A stretch of DNA of 64,000 nucleotides from Catenovulum agarivorans DS-2. Lineage in GTDB: Bacteria > Pseudomonadota > Gammaproteobacteria > Enterobacterales > Alteromonadaceae. The DNA lies in NCBI RefSeq assembly GCF_000568405.1, contig NZ_ARZY01000003.1, positions 1 to 64,000 on the forward strand. Reading direction: 5' to 3'. Numbering within the stretch: the first letter of the stretch is position 1; each line of letters opens with the position of its first letter. Positions 52,926 through 60,493 of this stretch are shown piece after piece. Both the position numbers and the translations under genes were made by a program. The notes beneath the pieces are model-generated. The model ran no database searches, was not told the DNA's origin, and was given only the letters and a program-made list of their open reading frames with translations.

Positions 52926-55900
52926 TTAACCTACAGCTAACTTCGCAGCTTGTTGCCACATAAAGTGTGGCATTGGCTCTTTTAACTGCCAAGTAATGCT
53001 CATTGGTTGTGAGCCTGTATGCGAAACATAGTCCACTTCACCATAATTCACAAAACCCATAGTGCGGCCAAATTCATCTTTGCTTTGCTCACGCACAAAT
53101 AAAAACAGTCGCTTACCCATTTTTTGGTGTTGGATGTACTCCAAACCACGGCCTTTATCAGGTCTTGCACTGTTTTGCGACTGCCAGTGAAACAGGTGTT
53201 CGTTGATCGCGTAATCGTGATACATAGTAGTGGGTGAAAATTGCTTTTCGTTTTTGTCCAAGGTGACAAACATCAGTTCAATATTTTGATCTTTCAACAC
53301 AAACACCCCTTCGCGTGCTGGCGGTTGGCGCTCAAAAGTGGTCGCACCAAATGCCACCAATATTTGCTCACGCGCATAACGTGCATGCAGCCTCAATGCG
53401 ACCTCAGGCAAAGCGTGCATTGTTCGTTGCTCATGCTTGGTTTGTGCGAGTTGCCAATTCACAACATCCATTAACTCTGCTTTTAACTCGCAAGCATCCA
53501 GTTTCGCCAAGCTTTGTACAATGGAATCGAATCCACATTCAGGCCCCGTTTTCTGCCAGAAATCGTAATGACACATTAAGGCATAACGATGGTCAGCATC
53601 TTTAATAACAAAGTTATTTTGGCAAAGCTGTTTTAAGAAACTCAAATAGGCATGATCATCACAGGTCAAAATTCGGTTATGAATGGCCTTTCTAAGCATT
53701 TTCAGCAGATCTTCATCAACTGAATTTTCGTTGATTTCATCCTTAGCTTGCTGAACCAGCTGCGACCAACTCCCTCGCTTATAAAGCTCATTCAAGTCGA
53801 TGTGAGGATTTAAGGTTAAGAAATTCGACAATGTTAACGGCAGTGTGGAATGCTGAGGATATTGGCGGATCATTGCGACTAGGCGCTTCAACGTTAATGA
53901 AGCTTGACGAATGTTGCTGAGCACCATTTCTTGAGTGCGCTTACTCAACTCAATGCGACAACCCAGTGGTGCGTGGGGGAACCCTTGCTTTATTTCTTCG
54001 CTGATCGCTCGATGACTTTTACCGACTAAGGCTCTAAATTTATTGGCAAAGTCATACTCTGGGCGGGAATTACCAACAAAATCGAGTACTGTGCAGCACT
54101 CTTTACCACCCGATAAACGCAATCCTCGGCCAAGCTGTTGCAAGAAAATGGTGAGGCTTTCTGTCGGTCGTAAAAACAATAACGTATCGACTTCGGGAAT
54201 ATCGACACCTTCATTAAAGATATCGACCACGCAAAGCACGTTAATGCTGCCAGAATGAATCGCTTGCTGCTTTTGTTGCCGCTCGTGGCTGTTATCACTG
54301 GTCAACACATCCGCTTTAACACCTTTTAATAAGAGTTGCTCTGTCATGTACAGTGCGTGTTCTTTGCTCACACAAAAGGCCAATGCTTTCATTTTGCCTA
54401 TATCAGTGATGATCTCCTGCATACTCAGCAAAATCTTGTCAAAGCGGACTTGGTTGTGGGTATACAGATTGGTCAGTTGAGCGATATCGTAACCTCCACG
54501 ACTCCATGCAATGTTGCGAAGGTCGGTATCATCATCAATAGCAAAATACTGAAATGGACAAAGGTGGCGACGATTAATCGCTTCCGGCAAACGGATCTCT
54601 GCCGCAATCACGCCACCAAAATCCGCTAAAATATCACCGCCATCATGCCTCTCAGGTGTTGCAGTCAGGCCAAGTAAAATAGTTGGGGAAAAGAGCTCCA
54701 GCAGCGCGCGATAACTAGTCGCTGCAATATGGTGCACTTCATCAATGACAATGAAGTCATAATAGTCAGCAGTTAGATTAAGTTGTTTCAGTTGATTGTT
54801 CAGAGTTTGGATAGAAACAAACAGTTGTCGATAGTGCTCCGGCGTATGTCCGCCAACCCAAAGTTCACCAAACGTACCATTACGCAATACCCCACGATAG
54901 GCAGATCTGGCTTGTTTTAAGATTTCTTCTCGGTGCGCAACAAACAGGAACTTTGCTGTCGGTTTCTCTTTGATAAAGCGCGCAAAATCAAAGGCTGAGA
55001 TCAGGGTTTTCCCCGTGCCGGTAGCCGCAACGACTAAATTACGAAAGCGCTGGTGAACACTACGCTCAACGGCCAGTTGTTCCAAAATGTCACTTTGATG
55101 AGGAAACGGAGAGATATCAAAGAAGTGCGTCGGGCTGGACTCAAAATCTCCGCGCTGCTGACCCAGGGCTTTTTTGAGTTTTTCACTGCTTGTTGCATCG
55201 CCACTAAAGTGTTCAAAATCATTAGAAGCCCAATAGGTTTCAAAGGTTCTCAATGATTTATTGATAATGTGTGGGATTTCTTGTGAAGTGATTTTTAAAT
55301 TCCACTCTAAGCCATTGGTTAGCGCTGAATGGGAAAGATTGGAAGAGCCGATATAACCAGTGTGATAACCCGTGTTGCGTAAAAATAAGTAGCTCTTGGC
55401 ATGTAAACGTTCACGCTCAGTGTTGTAACTCAGCTTCACCTCGGTATTCGGTAAGCTCGCCAGATATTCCACCGCTTTAGCATCTGTCGCCCCCATGTAT
55501 GAGGTAGTGATAATTTTTAGCTCGCGACCGCTAGAAGTAAACTCTTCAAGCTCTTGTCGAAAGATCCTTATCCCTGCCCACTTAATAAATGACACTAACC
55601 AGTAAATCTTATCCGCAGACAAGATCTCTCGCTTCAATTCAGATTCAAGCGACAATCCCGCATTACTGCCACAAAACAGCTCGCTTTGGCTTAAGCCTGT
55701 TAACGGAAAAATGTCGTTAATATAATTTTTTAAATCGGCTGAGACAGGATTTTCGAGCTCATAGAGTGCAGTCAGAATTTTACCTTGACTGGCAAGCAAA
55801 TTGTCTTCGATAAAATCGTTATCTTGAATTTGTGTTTTTAGCCAGAGTAACAATTGATTGGATAAAGCAATTTGCTGTTGCAGACGATCATCACTTGAGG

Positions 55901-56066
55901 GGACGGACTCAATCGCGTACTCAAGTATGTGTGATAGGAAACGAGATAACCATGTTGATGCTTCACTGCTATTAAGCTCACGTTTGCCCACATAGAATCG
56001 CTCTCGGTCAATACGACTCTCGATAAGCTGTGTTATAAGCTGCTCATAAATTCCGACTTGTTGCAT
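52926..56066 (-). CDS. PLD domain / superfamily 2 helicase / DUF3427 protein
   Basis: A 1046-residue protein. A phospholipase D-like domain (about 130-280) carries one HKD-type motif, HAKSYLFLRN (about 222) with GYIGSSNLS. The helicase has Walker A VVAATGTGKT (about 345), the DEVH box VIDEVHH (about 443), GLTATPERHD, VVDIFNEGVDIPEVD and QLGRGLRLS; a DUF3427 region forms the C-terminus. This architecture is common in defence islands. It is directly upstream of the broken nuclease gene and 10 bp downstream of an HTH gene, so the three probably form one operon acting on DNA. AAAGGAATATC precedes the ATG. Confidence 0.88.
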   Translation of the reverse strand: MQQVGIYEQLITQLIESRIDRERFYVGKRELNSSEASTWLSRFLSHILEYAIESVPSSDDRLQQQIALSNQLLLWLKTQIQDNDFIEDNLLASQGKILTALYELENPVSADLKNYINDIFPLTGLSQSELFCGSNAGLSLESELKREILSADKIYWLVSFIKWAGIRIFRQELEEFTSSGRELKIITTSYMGATDAKAVEYLASLPNTEVKLSYNTERERLHAKSYLFLRNTGYHTGYIGSSNLSHSALTNGLEWNLKITSQEIPHIINKSLRTFETYWASNDFEHFSGDATSSEKLKKALGQQRGDFESSPTHFFDISPFPHQSDILEQLAVERSVHQRFRNLVVAATGTGKTLISAFDFARFIKEKPTAKFLFVAHREEILKQARSAYRGVLRNGTFGELWVGGHTPEHYRQLFVSIQTLNNQLKQLNLTADYYDFIVIDEVHHIAATSYRALLELFSPTILLGLTATPERHDGGDILADFGGVIAAEIRLPEAINRRHLCPFQYFAIDDDTDLRNIAWSRGGYDIAQLTNLYTHNQVRFDKILLSMQEIITDIGKMKALAFCVSKEHALYMTEQLLLKGVKADVLTSDNSHERQQKQQAIHSGSINVLCVVDIFNEGVDIPEVDTLLFLRPTESLTIFLQQLGRGLRLSGGKECCTVLDFVGNSRPEYDFANKFRALVGKSHRAISEEIKQGFPHAPLGCRIELSKRTQEMVLSNIRQASLTLKRLVAMIRQYPQHSTLPLTLSNFLTLNPHIDLNELYKRGSWSQLVQQAKDEINENSVDEDLLKMLRKAIHNRILTCDDHAYLSFLKQLCQNNFVIKDADHRYALMCHYDFWQKTGPECGFDSIVQSLAKLDACELKAELMDVVNWQLAQTKHEQRTMHALPEVALRLHARYAREQILVAFGATTFERQPPAREGVFVLKDQNIELMFVTLDKNEKQFSPTTMYHDYAINEHLFHWQSQNSARPDKGRGLEYIQHQKMGKRLFLFVREQSKDEFGRTMGFVNYGEVDYVSHTGSQPMSITWQLKEPMPHFMWQQAAKLAVG

Positions 56067-56076
56067 GATATTCCTT

Positions 56077-56382
56077 TTATTCTAATGGCTGGATCAATAA
56101 CAACATCGATTGATATCGCGGTTTTACCGCCAATCCATTTTGTGATGTTGTCATCTCAACCAAGTTGTACTCGCCCAATGTTTTTAATGTTCTCGACACA
56201 TCACTGACAGCTCGGCCTGTAAGCATGGCAAGCTCAGTGACCGATTGCGGCTGTTGCTCGGCGATTACTCTTAACAACTGCTGGTTTTCTTTCGACAGCA
56301 CATTGGCCACCGATTTCAGGGAATCGAACCAGATATCAACGGGGTAATCGGGGTCTGGGCTTTGCCCCTTAATCCCTATCAC
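56077..56382 (-). CDS. Winged-helix regulator, HVO_A0114-like
   Basis: A 101-residue protein with WFDSLKSVANVLSKENQQLL, VTELAMLTGRAVSDVSRTLK and LGEYNLVEM, the layout of the MarR-like/HVO_A0114 DNA-binding family. The only in-frame start near the conserved region is GTG at 56382; no ATG is available before an upstream stop. It lies 10 bp upstream of the helicase gene and may regulate the operon. Confidence 0.75.
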   Translation of the reverse strand: MIGIKGQSPDPDYPVDIWFDSLKSVANVLSKENQQLLRVIAEQQPQSVTELAMLTGRAVSDVSRTLKTLGEYNLVEMTTSQNGLAVKPRYQSMLLLIQPLE

Positions 56383-57118
56383 GCAGCGCGATTGTTTGCG
56401 TTTTTCATTGCTTTACTCACATAGCTTATCGAATCGTTTACTCACTAGGTTCTCGGCAAGTAGATGAAAAGCATTTCACCAATAAAAAGACTGTACACTT
56501 ATACATAAGCTACTCATATTATCAACTGATGATAATAGCGCAAGGATATTTCCATCATTCAATGCAATGACAATCACTGACCGCAGTAGGTACACAACCA
56601 GTACACTAGCGGTATTGTCTGCCTTAGCCTTCAAACCTAGCCATGCTCTTAGGTTGATTGGCGGTTCACTGCCAGGCAACAAGCCCACACAAGATTAATC
56701 GCCTCTTTAGTCATCCAAAATACTGCCTTTAACACCCTGTCTAGTTCAAGAGAAGTGCGTGGGCGGGTGTTGTCGGGCAGGCTGACTTTGCGCTGTGGTA
56801 TGTTAGGAAAAACAGATAGAGGGTGTGTAGGTAATTGTGTAGTTGGGTTCAGTTAGGCGTTTGCCCCGCTATTATCAAAGAGTTAACCGGACGCAGTAGG
56901 CAGATAAATACTCAGATCGTGCAGCTTTCTGAGGGTACAGATAGCTAGCTGCCCCAGAATTTTACATAATGCCCCAAGTCATAAATACCCTGTGGGCAGG
57001 GTTAGTGTGTGCCTAAGTGGCGTGAACTAAGGCTTTGCCCAAACTGCCCCAGATGCCCAAAGGGTAAGTGCCCAAAGCCATCTCAAGAGGGAAAGCCTTG
57101 CCCAACGAAAACGTCATA
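56383..57118. other. Intergenic stretch of the island, no supported gene, TGCCC(C)A-rich
   Basis: No convincing gene. Short frames on the minus strand around 56476-56700 have no recognisable motif. From about 56950 to 57100 the motif TGCCCCA/TGCCCAA occurs seven times on the plus strand, plus TGGGCA once. TTTGCCCAAACTGCCCC at 57034-57050 is matched in inverted form after the ATPase gene (near 58896-58917). Confidence 0.5.
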
Positions 57119-57174
57119 ACACTTTTATGCGCATAAAAATGTAAAATTCCGCACTTTTCTGCGCGTAAAAGTGT
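57119..57174 (+). promoter_or_regulatory. Two operator-like palindromes upstream of the AAA/DUF4143 gene
   Basis: Site 1 (57119-57142) reads ACACTTTTATGC-GCATAAAAATGT with one mismatch; site 2 (57151-57174) has the same form with CTTTTCTGC-GCGTAAAAG. Their centres are about 32 bp apart, three turns of DNA. They end 47 bp before the ATPase start, so they probably bind a regulator of that gene. Confidence 0.65.
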
Positions 57175-57220
57175 AGACTGAGTTATACTACAGGCAGTTA
57201 ACAGTCTTAATTGGCGGGAA

Positions 57221-58540
57221 ATGACAATGCAGCGCAACTTACTCAACGCCCTAATAGCATGGAAAAGTCAACCTGTGCGCAAGCCATTATTGATCGATGG
57301 CGCAAGACAAACAGGTAAAACCTATCTACTGCAAGAATTGTTTGGGAATACCTTTGCCAACATTCTTCGTATCGACTTCCTTGAAAACCCAGCTTACAAA
57401 GAAGCGTTCGATGGCTCGTTGTCACCTGACGAGCTAGTAATGAACATTGAGTTGTTAACCAACCAAGCGTTCAATCCAGAAACCGACTTACTGATATTAG
57501 ATGAAATTGGCGAATGTGAACGAGCCGTAACTTCGCTGAAGTATTTTGCCGAAAAAGCACCGTCTTATTTTGTCGCAGCCAGCGGTTCGAACATTGGTTT
57601 GCTCAATACCTTCCCTGTAGGCAAGGTAGAACAATACAATTTACGACCACTGACCTTCCAAGAATTTATTTACGCATCCAACGAGCAAGCACTGATCAAA
57701 GCATTTGATAGTCAAGCAAGCACACCGGCGGTGCACACTAAATTGATGGATAAACTAACCGACTATTTTTTTACCGGTGGTATGCCGGAAGCCGTTTCTG
57801 CTTGGTATCAGTTTAAGGATTCAAGCATTCTAGAGCGTGTTGAAAAAGTCACAAAAATTCATGCCGATTTAGTTGAAGGTTATCGCCGCGATTTCGGTAA
57901 GTACGCGGGCAAGGTCGATGCCACACTGATTGAATCGGTGTTTAATAGCATTCCAGCCCAGCTATCACTTGTCAGCGATGAGTCGGTTAAACGCTTTAAA
58001 TTTAAGCATGTGCATGAGCGTAAATCTCGTTATAGCGATTTTGAAACCGCGATCCATTGGCTTAACTGCTGCCGCTTAGCTTTGCCAAACTACCCTATTG
58101 AAGGATTACCGAAATCTCCGTTGGCGGCCTATAAAAAAGACAATATGGTTAAACTATTTCTGTTTGATGTAGGCCTGCTCAATCATATGCTGGGCAGCAG
58201 TTATAAAGAGATTAAGCAACAAAACTATGAATACAAAGGCTATGTGGCTGAAAACTTTGTGCAACAAGAGCTCACAGCTATTGGCGTTGACCCAAGCTAT
58301 TCATGGAATGACGCCCGCGCCGAAATCGAATTTATTTTGGCGACCGACGAAGGCGATATCATCCCTGTTGAAGTCAAAAGTGGTAAACGTACAAGAGCAA
58401 AATCGTTGGCATCCTATATTGAAAAATGTACTCCAAGTAAAACCTTTAAGTTAACGGGTACTCAAGGCTCTTCAGCGTTAGAACAAACCAATATCGTGAT
58501 GCCTTTGTATTTCACGCAGTATTTACCAGAGAGATGGTAA
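57221..58540 (+). CDS. AAA_14 / DUF4143 family ATPase, second copy
   Basis: A 439-residue protein with Walker A LLIDGARQTGKTYLL (about residues 23-37), the Walker B-like LLILDEIGECERA, VAASGSNIGLL, the YFFTGGMPEAVSAW block and a C-terminal DUF4143 domain with AEIEFILATDEGDIIPVEVK followed by SG, a PD-(D/E)XK-like site. The same family as the minus-strand gene at 8.7-10.1 kb but clearly diverged. An alternative ATG at 57227 has better spacing from GGCGGGAA. Flanking GGGCAGTTTGG-type sequences and its own double operator suggest a self-contained accessory cassette. Confidence 0.88.
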   Translation: MTMQRNLLNALIAWKSQPVRKPLLIDGARQTGKTYLLQELFGNTFANILRIDFLENPAYKEAFDGSLSPDELVMNIELLTNQAFNPETDLLILDEIGECERAVTSLKYFAEKAPSYFVAASGSNIGLLNTFPVGKVEQYNLRPLTFQEFIYASNEQALIKAFDSQASTPAVHTKLMDKLTDYFFTGGMPEAVSAWYQFKDSSILERVEKVTKIHADLVEGYRRDFGKYAGKVDATLIESVFNSIPAQLSLVSDESVKRFKFKHVHERKSRYSDFETAIHWLNCCRLALPNYPIEGLPKSPLAAYKKDNMVKLFLFDVGLLNHMLGSSYKEIKQQNYEYKGYVAENFVQQELTAIGVDPSYSWNDARAEIEFILATDEGDIIPVEVKSGKRTRAKSLASYIEKCTPSKTFKLTGTQGSSALEQTNIVMPLYFTQYLPERW

Positions 58541-59017
58541 AGGCACGTTGCCTAGCCCCGAAAGTCTACACAAAGTTACCTTAGGGATAACAATTTGTAG
58601 ACCTGATGCTTACCATTCGACACTCAGTCTTATCTCTCTTGGATACCATAGTATCCATATTGAGCTTATTTCTATTAAAATGGACACCATAATGCCCATT
58701 TCAGGCTAAGTGAGCTTTCTGCTGACTCATTACTATCGTGTAGAACCAGTGAAAAAATGGCAAAGCTATGTTGACGGAAATCATGCTCGATAAAGCCCTT
58801 CAAAACTGCTATGTTTTAGCTCTAACAGCAGCATAAAAACGGCACTGTTTTTCCATTGCTAACCACTAAGATTTAGTAAAAGCCATAGGCAAGTGGTGGG
58901 CAGTTTGGTGGGCAAACAGGCATTTTTGAATCGCTTATTTCACCTTGAATTTTGTTAAAAAAGGATATAATAAACCTAATTTATAAAAGCTTTCCTTTAA
59001 ATGACTAAGGTCACACT
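58541..59017. other. Intergenic region before the Fic gene
   Basis: No gene seen. GGATAC-CATA-GTATCC at 58641-58656 is a small palindrome, and a similar CCATAATG segment follows. GTGGGCAGTTTGG-TGGGCAAAC (58896-58917) is the inverted relative of sequence before the ATPase. A Fic promoter is likely: TATAAT at 58966-58971 with TTGAAT at 58945-58950 (15 bp apart) or CTTGA two bases further out. Confidence 0.5.
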
Positions 59018-60031
59018 ATGAACATCAATGCCATTAACAATGATAATCCGTTGAATAAACAAAAAGTTAATGAGCTTTTGGTTTTGAAAGAGCGCTTTAA
59101 TTTATCACTCTTGGCTATTATGGAAAAAACAAAAAGGTACACAGCAAATTTGGATTTGCTGAAAATTTGGCCTGAAACTAAAAATTTGCCAGACTTATTT
59201 AATCAGCTATCCGAACTAAAAGCTTGTTTGGATGGTTTCCGTCCGTTCAACTCTTCTATGGTTGAGGCTCTGAATAAGCAATTAGATATTAAATATACTT
59301 ATGAATCTAACTGCATTGAAGGGAATTCATTAACTTTAAATGAAACTGAACAAGTTATTAATACTGGCTTAACTATTGGTGGTAAGCCGCTTGTTGATCA
59401 CTTGGAGGCAATTAACCACCAAGAAGCCATTTATTATATTCGTGACTTAGCCACTAGAGATATTGAAATATCTATACGTGAAATCCAAAACATTCATGCA
59501 CTAGTTTTGAAAGGAATTGATGATCAGCAAGCTGGGCGCTTTAGAAAACATCCCGTGTTTGTAATGCAAGAAGACGGTTCTAAACATGAATTTCCTCAAC
59601 CATTTATTTTAGAAAAGTTGATGGAGGATTTTATGCTGTTTTTTAACAACAACAAAACCACAATGCATCCAGTTGAAATGGCTGCTCATCTGCATCAAAA
59701 ACTCGTTAATATTCATCCCTTCATTGATGGTAATGGTCGCACATCTAGGCTACTGATGAATTTGTATTTATTTCAGAATGGCTACCCTGTCACTGTAATA
59801 GATTCAGAAATGAGCAAGCGTAAAGAATATTACAGCATTTTATCAAATTACGATGGTGTGTTGACTGGCGGAGATAGTCAACCTTTTCAATTATTTGTTG
59901 CACAAAAAACCAAAGAATCTTTGATTGAACAACTTAACTTTTTTGCACAAGATACAAGTGACGAAAGTAGCGAAAAAGGTTATTTATTTTTCAAGAAAGT
60001 TGAGCCCTTGTTAGTTCAAAATAAGAGCTAA
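59018..60031 (+). CDS. Fic family protein (putative AMP-transferase)
   Basis: A 337-residue protein with the intact Fic motif HPFIDGNGRTSR (from about H232), preceded by AAHLHQKLVNI. An N-terminal DUF4172-like/Fic_N region includes YESNCIEGNSLT (about 94-105), the S-x-x-x-E-G/N type inhibitory motif of Fic proteins that are self-inhibited from the N-terminal side. It would transfer AMP or a related group to a target protein hydroxyl; the target is unknown. A near-perfect promoter and a downstream terminator make it a single-gene unit inside the island. Confidence 0.9.
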   Translation: MNINAINNDNPLNKQKVNELLVLKERFNLSLLAIMEKTKRYTANLDLLKIWPETKNLPDLFNQLSELKACLDGFRPFNSSMVEALNKQLDIKYTYESNCIEGNSLTLNETEQVINTGLTIGGKPLVDHLEAINHQEAIYYIRDLATRDIEISIREIQNIHALVLKGIDDQQAGRFRKHPVFVMQEDGSKHEFPQPFILEKLMEDFMLFFNNNKTTMHPVEMAAHLHQKLVNIHPFIDGNGRTSRLLMNLYLFQNGYPVTVIDSEMSKRKEYYSILSNYDGVLTGGDSQPFQLFVAQKTKESLIEQLNFFAQDTSDESSEKGYLFFKKVEPLLVQNKS

Positions 60032-60039
60032 AAAAATAA

Positions 60040-60077
60040 AGAAGCCGAACTTATTGTTCAGCTTCTTGTTGTTTTTT
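60040..60077 (+). terminator. Terminator of the Fic gene
   Basis: GAAGC-C-GAAC, loop TTATT, GTTC-A-GCTTC, followed by TTGTTGTTTTTT; 9 bp after the Fic stop. It also overlaps the end of a minus-strand gene remnant. Confidence 0.75.
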
Positions 60078-60185
60078 CTCTAAAAATTCAATTACATCTT
60101 GATTATCAACTCTGTTGTAAATTTCTTCTACCGACACAGTGAAATCAATCGATTCAAATGCTATTGACGTGGTCAATTCAATTAA
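60051..60185 (-). pseudogene. Short minus-strand coding remnant
   Basis: An open frame without an ATG start reads ELTTSIAFESIDFTVSVEEI, then YNRVDNQDVIEFLEKKQQEA and EQ-stop. Just upstream an ATG at about 60228 gives a 15-codon frame (MSFKSIQKLNVTWFN) that stops before it. Together they look like a small protein broken by a frameshift. No family recognised. The GACGTGGT/ACCACGTC inverted repeat (about 60165-60192) falls at the junction. Confidence 0.35.
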
Positions 60186-60214
60186 ACCACGTCACATTGA
60201 GCTTTTGAATTGAT

Positions 60215-60309
60215 TTAAAACTCATCTTTAAGGACCTCTTCTATACTAGTAGGTAAAGCAGTGCGGTCTGCGCCTGCTTGTGTTAGCCGATAAAGCCTAT
60301 CGAGTGAGT
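60215..60309 (-). pseudogene. C-terminal fragment of a gene cut by the IS3 remnant
   Basis: The minus strand reads NSLDRLYRLTQAGADRTALP, then TSIEEVLKDEF-stop. The frame meets the end of the inverted IS3 remnant at about 60310, so the 5' part seems lost through insertion or deletion. I do not recognise the parent protein. Confidence 0.4.
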
Positions 60310-60455
60310 TATAATGGTCAATTTTTCTTGTGGAAATTCTAAGCGGCCTTTTTCATTTCAATAGATTTTGGTGTGGTGTCATATAACCAAAGGCTGGGTG
60401 CCGTCTTTGGTAGTTGCTAAATCAAGCACACATGCTAAATAACTCCATCCTTGGA
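60310..60455 (-). mobile_element. Degraded IS3-family 3' end, inverted relative to the copy at 48.5 kb
   Basis: On the minus strand it matches the 3' part of the element at 48481-49426: CAAGGATGG-GTTATTT-GCATG, GATTTAGCAAC, then ACCAAAGACGGCACCC, TATTGAAATGAAAAAGGCCG, CTTAGAATTTC and TGACCATTATA as the end. It too lacks the DDE core, with a junction at GATTTAGCAAC, slightly more deleted than the left copy. The 5' two-thirds are gone. Confidence 0.8.
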
Positions 60456-60493
60456 GGTAACATATGAATCTAACCCTGAAAGGGTTATAGATA

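Noticed and set aside
56476-56688. 70-codon minus-strand frame upstream of the HTH gene
   Set aside because: No motif, no ribosome site and no operon context; it may be part of a decayed gene but cannot be supported.
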